A DNA stretch of 7,358 nucleotides from Bacteroidota bacterium (lineage in GTDB: Bacteria; Bacteroidota; Bacteroidia; Bacteroidales; UBA10428). Below, piece by piece: positions 1 through 6,523 of the stretch; within the stretch, counting starts at the first letter, position 1, and every line of letters starts with the position of its first letter. The position numbers and the translations under genes are program-made. Below the pieces are notes generated by a model. It searched no databases, had not been told where the DNA came from, and worked only from the letters and a program-made list of their open reading frames with translations. Location of the stretch: NCBI GenBank assembly GCA_017860375.1, contig JAGDMB010000113.1:1-7358 (forward strand), read 5' to 3'.

Positions 1-2
1 CT

Positions 3-191
3 GATTCAATGCCTACGCCGGCCGCATTCCTGTATTTCAGCTATACCACACTTACCACCACCGGATACGGCGATTTTCTGCCGGTTAGTGCACTCGCCCG
101 CACGCTGGCCATCATTGAGCAATTGATTGGCGTATTGTACCCGGTAATACTCATTGGGAGGCTCGTGTCCCTGAAAGTGGAGAAGTCCTGA
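3..191 (+). CDS. Potassium-channel family protein, C-terminal fragment (5' end outside window)
   Basis: This is the end of a pore-loop ion channel of the 2-TM type (Ion_trans_2-like). The reading frame is already open at base 3, so the Met at base 9 is probably internal and the gene starts before the window. Of the 62 visible residues, about 7-18 fit the pore helix. The K+ selectivity filter TTTGYGD is at residues 18-24. A hydrophobic segment from about 30 to 52 (ALARTLAIIEQLIGVLYPV onward) fits the inner pore-lining helix. The chain ends shortly after that helix in a short basic tail, so there is no C-terminal RCK/TrkA_N domain. The intact filter predicts K+ selectivity in the inner membrane, which is family knowledge rather than something shown here. 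The gene is convergent with the GH13 gene, with 80 bp between the stops. The number of upstream helices cannot be judged. Confidence 0.88.
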   Translation, partial: DSMPTPAAFLYFSYTTLTTTGYGDFLPVSALARTLAIIEQLIGVLYPVILIGRLVSLKVEKS

Positions 192-271
192 GATCCCGGG
201 GATATTCAGGAGATGGACAATACTTCAGCAAGGCTGCCGGCAGCAAAGAAGGTATGAGCGCTGAATAAAAT

Positions 272-1750
272 CTAAACCTTTTGCAGGCTGAAAACATAGG
301 TTTTCCAGGGAGCTTCATCAAAGTAAATGCCTTTTGCTTTCAGCTCACCGCCCGGATAGGTATATTCACTGTCACTCAGCAGGTCGTGCAGGCACCACTG
401 ATAGTGTTCGAGCGAATCAAAAGCAAGGTGCACATAGCCCTGGCTGAAGTGGCCCGCATAGTTCACAAACACCAGTATTCTTTCTTCGCTGCTGCCCTCC
501 CACAGGAAACATACAAAGGAATCATACGATTGGTTATCTTCCCATGCTGGAGTGCAGTGAAGCAGTTGCCAGTTTCCGCTTCGGAAAACTGGCTGGCATA
601 AAATGTCAAGGAGTTTCGCATAAAACCTCTCCAGAACTTCGTTCAATGATTCATGAGGTTCCCTTACAAGATGCGGAGAGATCCGTTTTTTTCTTCCCCG
701 GAACTGACCCTGGTGAAAGAAACGAAGACCCGGGGATAGAAAAGTAAGAATGGCAGCAGCCTCATGCATGCCGGCAGGAAAGGTAGCAGCCGCCCTTGGC
801 TCATCATGATTCTCAAGAAACCTGGCCATTTTGCCCTGGTAATCCAATCCGGCAAAAAAATGTTCCCGCACCGGTTTTGCATGGCCTTCTTTTAAACGGT
901 CGTATAAACGTTTATCGTATGCATAATCAAATCCCTGCTGGAGTAAAGTCCATTCCAGATCCCAATAAACCTCTGCCATAAAACAAAAGGTTGGATTGGC
1001 TTCACGAACCCGCCGGGTGGCTTCCGGCCAGAAGAGCCGGCATCGGATATTCCATGTTCTTTCAAATACATCCGGAAGCACCAGCATAGCCATGTCGCAG
1101 CGCACACCATCGCACTGTCCGGCAATTTTAATCAATTCACCGATCATGGCTTCCTGAAGGTTCGGATTTCCATAATTGAGCTGCAGCGTATCAGGCCAGC
1201 CGGGGAAAAACGGGTCCCTGCCATGAGCAAGAATGACATCTCCTTCCTCACGCCGGATCCGGGTATAATTCTGTGGCTCATTTTCCAGATTCAGTAGTCC
1301 CGCCCGGATATAGAAATCCGTGTGGTCGTCTACCCATTCATGATCCATTGCGGTATGATTGGGAACGAAATCCAGCATCAGTTTCAGTCCCCGATCCCTT
1401 AGCCGTTTGCGCAGTCGCGATAAAGCAGCATCACCGCCCAGCTGTTCAGAGACCGTGTACCGTGTAATGGCAAAACCCGAACCGGCAATATCCTCTTCCT
1501 CCAGGTCGGGCAATGTCTCCTGAAACTCCTTTCTCCATTCGGGATTCTGCCTTGAAACACGCTGCCCTGCTTTGCCGGTCTGCCATACGCTCAGAAACCA
1601 AATCCAGTCGAAACCGGAGTCGGCCAGTTTATCCAGCTCTGCATCGGGAATATCGTCAAGGGTGGCAGGACGTCCCAGTTTGAGCGACAGGTCAGTCATC
1701 CAGACCCGGGTGTTGACCTGGTATAACGAAGGGTATAATGTTCCGGACAT
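272..1750 (-). CDS. GH13 alpha-amylase-family glycoside hydrolase
   Basis: This is a 492-residue GH13 (alpha-amylase superfamily) enzyme acting on alpha-glucosidic bonds; hydrolysis and transglycosylation cannot be told apart here. All four conserved GH13 blocks are visible, numbered from the preferred start: region I DFVPNH at about 127-132; region II GVRCD, with the Asp nucleophile at about 219; region III MAEVYWD, with the general acid Glu at about 260; region IV ENHDEPR, with the transition-state Asp at about 316. The (beta/alpha)8 core starts almost at the N-terminus (LYQVNTRVW) and a short beta-rich C-terminal domain ends the protein. No signal peptide is seen, so a cytoplasmic location is likely. 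The frame stays open to an ATG at 1837, but that start would overlap the upstream GH63 gene by 44 bp and add 29 Lys/His/Asn-rich residues unlike the family. The ATG at 1750, in front of SGTLYPSLYQVN, is therefore chosen. It lies 43 bp after the GH63 stop, which suggests co-transcription. The GH13 subfamily and substrate are not assignable by eye. Confidence 0.93.
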   Translation of the reverse strand: MSGTLYPSLYQVNTRVWMTDLSLKLGRPATLDDIPDAELDKLADSGFDWIWFLSVWQTGKAGQRVSRQNPEWRKEFQETLPDLEEEDIAGSGFAITRYTVSEQLGGDAALSRLRKRLRDRGLKLMLDFVPNHTAMDHEWVDDHTDFYIRAGLLNLENEPQNYTRIRREEGDVILAHGRDPFFPGWPDTLQLNYGNPNLQEAMIGELIKIAGQCDGVRCDMAMLVLPDVFERTWNIRCRLFWPEATRRVREANPTFCFMAEVYWDLEWTLLQQGFDYAYDKRLYDRLKEGHAKPVREHFFAGLDYQGKMARFLENHDEPRAAATFPAGMHEAAAILTFLSPGLRFFHQGQFRGRKKRISPHLVREPHESLNEVLERFYAKLLDILCQPVFRSGNWQLLHCTPAWEDNQSYDSFVCFLWEGSSEERILVFVNYAGHFSQGYVHLAFDSLEHYQWCLHDLLSDSEYTYPGGELKAKGIYFDEAPWKTYVFSLQKV

Positions 1751-1793
1751 GGTGTGATGATTTTTATTATAGGAAATAAAATTCTTTAAGGAC

Positions 1794-4532
1794 TTAATCT
1801 TGTGATGATTTAAATACTGCCTTTTTACCGAGTTCAAGAACCTGTTCCGATGAAGTACTGGCGAAAAGGTGCATCAACCGGGCAACCACTCCCGTCCATC
1901 CGGTTTGATGGCTTGCTCCGATTCCGGCTCCGTTGTCTCCGTGGAAATACTCATAGAACAGTACATTGTCCTTCCAGTTTGGATCTTCCTGGAATTTACG
2001 CGTGCCTCCGTAAACCGGTCGCAATCCCTGGTCATTTTTAAGAAAGATGCTTGCCAGGCGTTGGGCAATATTGTTTGCTACCCCGAAAAGATTCATCTTA
2101 TTGCCTGAACCCGTCGGACATTCGATTTTGAAATTGTCACCGTAATAGCCATGATATTGCATCAATGCACGTATTATCAAAGCGTTAACTGGCATCCATA
2201 TGGGTCCGCGCCAGTTTGAATTGCCTCCAAACATGCCTGAATCCGATTCGCCGGGGAGATAAGCCACCGTGTAATCCTGGCCATTTACATTGACATGGAA
2301 AGGATGATCGGCATGGTGGCGCGAGAGGGCGCGTATTCCATAGGAACTTAAGAATTCCTTCTCATCAAGCATTATGCTCAGAACCCTTCTGAGCCGGGTT
2401 TCGTCAAGCACGGATGCCAGTTTTCGTCCGGACACTCCTGTTTTCGACGGATTGTGTATGGCTGCAAATAATTCTTGCTTGGAACTTAAAAACGTATTCA
2501 ACCGGATTCCAAGTTCAGGATACTTTTTGATCAGTTCACCCTCGAAAACAGTGGCCGCACAAAGCGGGAGCAATCCTACCATCGACCTGACCTTGAGACG
2601 TTTGGCCGTTCCGTCCGGAAGACGCAACACATCATAGAAGAAACCATCCTCTTCATCCCACATCCCTGTATTATCGCCCAGATGTATCATTGAGGATGCG
2701 ATCCAGAGAAAATGCTCGGTAAATTTAAGCGCCATGTCTGCATATGCGCGGTTATGAAGGGCAAGCTCGGCTGCAATTTCAAGCATATTCTGGCTGAACA
2801 GGGCCATCCATGCAGTACCATCTGCCTGTTCAAGATATCCACCCGTGGGAAGGGGTGCACTGCGGTCGAACACACCGATATTATCGAGCCCCAGAAATCC
2901 CCCCTCAAACACATTGCGGCCCGCACGGTCCTTACGGTTCACCCACCAGGTGAAATTCAACAGCAATTTCATGAAATTTGCGCTGAGCCATTCCGTATCT
3001 TCCGTGTGTTTTGTCAGTTTTTCAAGCCTGTAGGTGAAGATGGTGGACCAAGCCAGGACCGGAGGATTCACATCACTGAAATTCCATTCATAAGCCGGAA
3101 CCATTCCGTTGGGATGCATATAATGCCCCTGAAGCATAAGCCGTAATTGTTGTTTTCCAAAATCAGGATCAACCAGGGTGAGCGCCAGAACGTGAAAGGC
3201 AAGGTCCCATGAGGCATACCAGGGATATTCCCACTTGTCGGGCATGGAAATTACATCTCCGTTATACATATGATGCCATTCTTCATTTCTGGGTGCATGC
3301 TTGCGTGATGCAAGGAAGGGATCGGCACCATGTTCATCGAGCCATTTATCGATATCGTAAAGATAAAATTGTTTGCTCCACAACATTCCGGCCAAAGCCT
3401 GCCTGAATACATTAGCCTGATCTGCGTTAAAGGATGGAGGTATTATGGTGCCATAAAAATCATCCGCATCCTTGGTTCGGGAAACAAAAATCTCCTCAAA
3501 CGGATCACCAAACGGATTGAATCCTTTTGAAGGATTACGGGTTAATCGCAACCGGATGACCGCTGATTTTCCGGGCTTAATGGTGAGGGAATAGTCAGCA
3601 GCTGCTTTGGTACCCGCGCACTTTGAATTTACCGCTCCTTTCTTGCCATGTACAATGTACTCATTGATGCCATCCTTAACATAAGGACTCTTGTTGGGAG
3701 TGCCGAAAATCCGTTCCGTGTTGGTTTCATTATCCGTAAAGAGAAGATCGGGAATTCCCTCGCAATAAAGACTGTAATCACCAGGATCGGAATGGTCAAT
3801 TGTAACGATCACAGGCGATTTTGCTCCGGCCAGCTGTTGCATGCCCGGCTTTTTCACTTTTCCTCCCAAAGACCAGGTATTCCTGAACCAGAGTGTTGGC
3901 AACACGTGTATGGGTGCAGCTTCAGGTCCGCGGTTACATACCGTTATTTTTATCAGGATATCCTCCGGAGATTCTTTTGCATATTCCACAAATACATCAA
4001 AGTACCTGTTCTGGTCAAACACTCCGGTGTCCAGCAATTCGTATTCAAATTCATAGCGGCTCCTTGACTGGTTGGTGGTCACCAGTTTTTCATACGGATA
4101 AGCTGCCTGCGGATATTTGTACAGGTATTTCATGTAAGAGTGTGTAGGAGTACTGTCGAGATAGAAATAATATTCCTTTACATCCTCACCATGATTGCTC
4201 TCGCTGTTGGTCAATCCGAACAACCGTTCCTTGATAATGGGATCATTCCCGTTCCACAAAGCGAGGGCAAAACAGAGTTGTTGCTGATCATCGGAAATAC
4301 CGGCCAGACCATCCTCCCCCCAGCGATAAGCACGTGAACGTGCCTGGTCATGCGTGAAATAGTTCCATGCATCGCCGTTTTCACTGTAATCCTCCCTTAC
4401 CGTACCCCATTGTCTTTCGCTCAGATAGGGCCCCCATTTTTTCCAGGGTACTTTTTTTTCTTTGGCTTCTTCGAGTCTTTTACTCTCTGCAGGATGATCT
4501 TTGGAGACTGGTTTTTTGGTTTTTGCTTTCAT
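1794..4532 (-). CDS. GH63 / MGH1-like glycoside hydrolase (putative glucosidase)
   Basis: This 912-residue protein resembles the long bacterial proteins usually annotated as 'glucosidase' or MGH1-like glycoside hydrolase (GH63 clan, inverting, (alpha/alpha)6 barrel). Residues 1-30 are a Lys/Glu-rich tail. About 31-350 form a conserved N-terminal, probably beta-rich region that includes SERQWGTVREDYS (38-50), YRWGEDGLAGISD (69-81) and GLTNSESNHGEDVKEYYFYL (106-125). About 365-890 form the helical barrel, with YASWDLAFH (439-447), GFLGLDNIGVFDRS (545-558), MWDEEDGFFYD (624-634), SGMFGGNSNWRGPIWMPVN (765-783) and FYEYFHGDNGAG (859-870). By analogy with characterised GH63 enzymes, Asp443 is the likely general acid and Glu861 the likely general base; this is an inference from motif position. 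There is no signal peptide or membrane segment, so it is probably cytoplasmic. It is the first gene of a two-gene unit with the GH13 enzyme. Characterised GH63 members include alpha-glucosidases and mannosylglycerate/glucosylglycerate hydrolases, so the true substrate is open. Confidence 0.9.
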   Translation of the reverse strand: MKAKTKKPVSKDHPAESKRLEEAKEKKVPWKKWGPYLSERQWGTVREDYSENGDAWNYFTHDQARSRAYRWGEDGLAGISDDQQQLCFALALWNGNDPIIKERLFGLTNSESNHGEDVKEYYFYLDSTPTHSYMKYLYKYPQAAYPYEKLVTTNQSRSRYEFEYELLDTGVFDQNRYFDVFVEYAKESPEDILIKITVCNRGPEAAPIHVLPTLWFRNTWSLGGKVKKPGMQQLAGAKSPVIVTIDHSDPGDYSLYCEGIPDLLFTDNETNTERIFGTPNKSPYVKDGINEYIVHGKKGAVNSKCAGTKAAADYSLTIKPGKSAVIRLRLTRNPSKGFNPFGDPFEEIFVSRTKDADDFYGTIIPPSFNADQANVFRQALAGMLWSKQFYLYDIDKWLDEHGADPFLASRKHAPRNEEWHHMYNGDVISMPDKWEYPWYASWDLAFHVLALTLVDPDFGKQQLRLMLQGHYMHPNGMVPAYEWNFSDVNPPVLAWSTIFTYRLEKLTKHTEDTEWLSANFMKLLLNFTWWVNRKDRAGRNVFEGGFLGLDNIGVFDRSAPLPTGGYLEQADGTAWMALFSQNMLEIAAELALHNRAYADMALKFTEHFLWIASSMIHLGDNTGMWDEEDGFFYDVLRLPDGTAKRLKVRSMVGLLPLCAATVFEGELIKKYPELGIRLNTFLSSKQELFAAIHNPSKTGVSGRKLASVLDETRLRRVLSIMLDEKEFLSSYGIRALSRHHADHPFHVNVNGQDYTVAYLPGESDSGMFGGNSNWRGPIWMPVNALIIRALMQYHGYYGDNFKIECPTGSGNKMNLFGVANNIAQRLASIFLKNDQGLRPVYGGTRKFQEDPNWKDNVLFYEYFHGDNGAGIGASHQTGWTGVVARLMHLFASTSSEQVLELGKKAVFKSSQD

Positions 4533-4826
4533 GAATGAATTAATTAAGGTATGTAAACGGAAAAAAATCTACTGGGATCCGGGAATGAAATTAAAACCCG
4601 GATTATTCTTTTCGTCAGGTTAATTTAAGAATTATTCCTGAATGGTTTTATGATTGATAATGAAATTGTATTATGATGGATGCGAATTCATTAAAAGTAC
4701 TGATTTCAGAAGGTCATGTAAATAGAACTATAGTACTGGAGGCAACCTGTCATCGAATTGCATATTTGCCATTGCCTTTCTTTGAAAAATTATTACCTTT
4801 AGCCGTCATTTAATACATCCATACTT
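4533..4826. other. Divergent intergenic region between the glycosidase unit and the lipoprotein gene
   Basis: This A/T-rich 294-bp stretch lies between divergent genes and should carry promoters for both directions. The plus-strand promoter near 4772-4801 is described separately. For the minus strand no perfect TAnnTTTG box is visible. The best match is TACTTTTA (plus-strand 4692-4699), one mismatch from consensus and about 160 nt before the GH63 start, which is weak. A 46-codon plus-strand ORF (4673-4813) fits here but overlaps the lipoprotein promoter and is not supported as a gene. No operator palindrome or riboswitch-like fold was recognised. Confidence 0.6.
4772..4801 (+). promoter_or_regulatory. 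Bacteroidota-type promoter of the lipoprotein gene
   Basis: A -33-like TTG (4772-4774) is followed after 19 nt by TACCTTTA (4794-4801), one mismatch from the Bacteroidota -7 consensus TAnnTTTG. The box ends 25 nt before the ATG at 4827, giving a predicted leader of about 20 nt. The spacing and position fit the consensus; the call is from pattern only. Confidence 0.55.
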
Positions 4827-5693
4827 ATGAAAAAAATACTCCTATTTACCCTGCTAACGGCATTATTGTTCTCCTGCAAAAACAAAACCGTCAGTGATAC
4901 TTCAGCAGACAGTTATACTGCATTTGCTGAAAAAGTAAAGCAATTGGACCTGAAAGCTGAAAATTTTGAAGATGTAACAGACTTTATAGAACTTACGGGA
5001 GCGGATTATATGCCCGGAATTGGAAACGATCCGTATAACTATGAAAAATACCTGGGCAACGTTGTTCTGGCGGCTGCCAATCTGGGAGTTTACGTGGCCG
5101 ATGGTCTGTATCAGTTTACCTACAATGAATATACCGATGGGTATAATAGCATGACGGCCGCAAAGAACATTGCCGATCACCTGGAACTCGGCGCTGTATT
5201 TGATGATCTCATGATGGACCGTTACAACGATACCACCGTATATGCCGATTCTATTCTTACCGTTGTGGGCCGATGCATTACGGAATCGAAACTGTTGTTA
5301 AATAAAGAAGACAAGATGCAGGTATTTACGGGACTTATCGGTGGTAATTATATTGAAAAGCTTTACATCATGTTCAATATTATTTTCGAATACAATATTG
5401 ATCTGCCTGAAGATGCAAAATTAACGATCCTTCGTCAGGTATTATTAACCACCAATACATTTCTGAAGAAACTTCCCGATGTAATTGCTTTGGTTGAATC
5501 CGTGAAAAAGGAAACCGATCCGGGTACTATTCTTGATATGCTTAAGGAAATTGAAGCCTTGCGCCAGCAGGTGAAATACAAAGACGAATTCGGAAATCTA
5601 ACCCCTGCCATGATTTTTGAAAATCCGGAATTGCTTGCTATGTATAAGAAGATAAAGGAAGTACGCACCTTCATTGTGGCGGTGCCGAAATAA
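4827..5693 (+). CDS. Putative lipoprotein of unknown function
   Basis: This 288-residue protein begins with a clear lipoprotein signal: MKK, a hydrophobic stretch (residues 4-13) and the lipobox LFSC with the lipidated Cys at 17. The residues after the Cys (KNKTVSD) lack the acidic cluster described as a surface-export signal in some Bacteroidota lipoproteins, so a periplasm-facing anchor is more likely, though this is inference. The mature part looks almost wholly alpha-helical, with a central stretch around 75-95 (KYLGNVVLAAANLGVYVADG), several amphipathic helices, and a charged helix pair near 230-280. I see no enzymatic motif and do not recognise a named family; it resembles conserved hypothetical lipoproteins of this phylum. 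The start is fixed by the signal peptide and by a -7 box 25 nt upstream. A strong terminator follows within 30 bp, so it appears monocistronic. Confidence 0.85.
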   Translation: MKKILLFTLLTALLFSCKNKTVSDTSADSYTAFAEKVKQLDLKAENFEDVTDFIELTGADYMPGIGNDPYNYEKYLGNVVLAAANLGVYVADGLYQFTYNEYTDGYNSMTAAKNIADHLELGAVFDDLMMDRYNDTTVYADSILTVVGRCITESKLLLNKEDKMQVFTGLIGGNYIEKLYIMFNIIFEYNIDLPEDAKLTILRQVLLTTNTFLKKLPDVIALVESVKKETDPGTILDMLKEIEALRQQVKYKDEFGNLTPAMIFENPELLAMYKKIKEVRTFIVAVPK

Positions 5694-5720
5694 TATCAGG
5701 ATTGGTTAATCGATACAATA

Positions 5721-5753
5721 ATGGCTGTTGAAGATCTTAACAGCCATTTTTTT
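5721..5753 (+). terminator. Rho-independent terminator after the lipoprotein gene
   Basis: A perfect 9-bp stem, ATGGCTGTT (5721-5729) with AACAGCCAT (5739-5747), encloses a 9-nt loop and runs into a seven-T tract (5747-5753). It lies 27 nt after the lipoprotein stop codon. Confidence 0.85.
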
Positions 5754-5879
5754 AACCGTCGTCGTTTTTATTATGCTCGGATAAACAGTAATATTATAGT
5801 GCTTATTGTTTTTGCCGTTGAACTTTTTGAATTTGCTTTTGTTTTTCAGATAACTTTTAAAGTACTCGTAATTTGAACC

Positions 5880-5887
5880 TATATTTG
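5880..5887 (+). promoter_or_regulatory. Bacteroidota -7 promoter box of the 153-residue gene
   Basis: TATATTTG matches the Bacteroidota -7 consensus TAnnTTTG perfectly and ends 23 nt before the ATG at 5911. The -33 region is T-rich (TTTT at 5855-5858) but has no clean TTG at the ideal distance. The intervening leader is A/T-rich with no Shine-Dalgarno, typical of the phylum. Confidence 0.6.
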
Positions 5888-5910
5888 TAATTAAATCAAA
5901 ATCCATTTTT

Positions 5911-6372
5911 ATGAAAAAAGTAATTCTATTAGTATCTGCCCTGATATTGACTGCAGGCATAAAAGCACAGTCAAACAAGGAAGAAATTGACCTCATGCAG
6001 TCAGTGTATGGCATGGAAAAGAAAGCTATGGTGGAGGAATTTGTAAAAGTTGACCCTGCACAAAAGGCTGCTTTCTGGCAACTGTATGATGAATATGAAA
6101 CGGCCCGGAAAGACCTTGGCAAGAGAAGGATCGAACTGCTGGAACAATACGCCGACAGTTATGACAGGCTGACAAACGAGACAGCCGATGCATGGACAAA
6201 AGAAGTATTAGACCTGAGCAAAAAAACAGATGCCTTGCTGGTTTCCTATTACAATAAGATAAAAAAGGTCACCAATCCGATCGTTGCCCTGCAGTTTTAC
6301 CAGATCGAGGGCTACATTTTGTCGGGGATCCGTCTCAAAATACTGGGAGAAATTCCTTTTCCCGGGAAGTAA
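5911..6372 (+). CDS. Secreted helical protein, possibly Spy/CpxP-like (periplasmic)
   Basis: This 153-residue protein has a Sec signal peptide: MKK, a hydrophobic core at 4-15, and a probable signal peptidase I cut after Ala19 (GIKA|QS), leaving about 134 mature residues. The mature part is highly charged and predicted to be all-helical, with no Cys. The segment DPAQKAAFWQLYDEYE (48-63), followed by long charged helices and a late 'LT..TADAW' turn (87-95), resembles the layout of Spy/CpxP-like periplasmic proteins of Bacteroidota, where a 'P.Q...FW.LY.EY' helix is common. That likeness is by eye and weak at family level; a generic hypothetical secreted protein is the safe name. The start is set by the signal peptide and a perfect -7 box upstream. 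It is flanked by terminators on both sides, so it is transcribed alone. Confidence 0.82.
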   Translation: MKKVILLVSALILTAGIKAQSNKEEIDLMQSVYGMEKKAMVEEFVKVDPAQKAAFWQLYDEYETARKDLGKRRIELLEQYADSYDRLTNETADAWTKEVLDLSKKTDALLVSYYNKIKKVTNPIVALQFYQIEGYILSGIRLKILGEIPFPGK

Positions 6373-6395
6373 ATATCCTTCCAAAGCAAATCATA

Positions 6396-6429
6396 AAATC
6401 CGGAACGCCTTGCGCTTTCCGGATTTTTT
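6396..6429 (+). terminator. Rho-independent terminator after the 153-residue gene
   Basis: A perfect 10-bp stem, AAATCCGGAA (6396-6405) with TTCCGGATTT (6417-6426), can be extended by an inner CGC/GCG pairing and is followed by a T run to 6429. It starts 24 nt after the stop codon at 6372. Confidence 0.87.
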
Positions 6430-6496
6430 AACGGGACATTTGCACATTTTTCCGGTCTCCTGAACTTTTAGACTGGTAAGCTGATGAAATATGGCG

Positions 6497-6504
6497 TAAA
6501 TTTG
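6497..6504 (+). promoter_or_regulatory. Bacteroidota -7 promoter box of the TamB-like gene
   Basis: TAAATTTG is a perfect TAnnTTTG match ending 19 nt before the ATG at 6524, just after the preceding terminator. No convincing -33 TTG is seen; the closest is CTG at 6473-6475. Its position between a terminator and a long ORF makes it a credible start of a new transcription unit. Confidence 0.6.
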
Positions 6505-6523
6505 GAATGACAATCCATTCTGA

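Noticed and set aside
224..265. Palindrome GCTGCCGGCAGC (233-244) and flanking TTCAGC/GCTGAA inverted repeat between the convergent stops
   Set aside because: It could be a bidirectional terminator, but the stems are short and no T run follows on either strand, so it is not called.
2712..3146. 144-codon plus-strand ORF
   Set aside because: It lies wholly within the GH63 coding region on the opposite strand; its translation shows no domain pattern and the GH63 frame is clearly conserved there.
3648..4067. 139-codon plus-strand ORF
   Set aside because: It is antisense to the conserved N-terminal part of the GH63 gene and has no recognisable features.
4692..4699. Minus-strand TACTTTTA as promoter for the GH63-GH13 unit
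   Set aside because: It has one mismatch, lacks a good -33 partner, and lies about 160 nt from the start codon, unlike the short leaders of the other genes here.
5706..6122. 138-codon minus-strand ORF
   Set aside because: It overlaps the terminator, promoter and signal peptide of the plus-strand secreted protein; Ser/Phe-rich shadow translation with no domain pattern.
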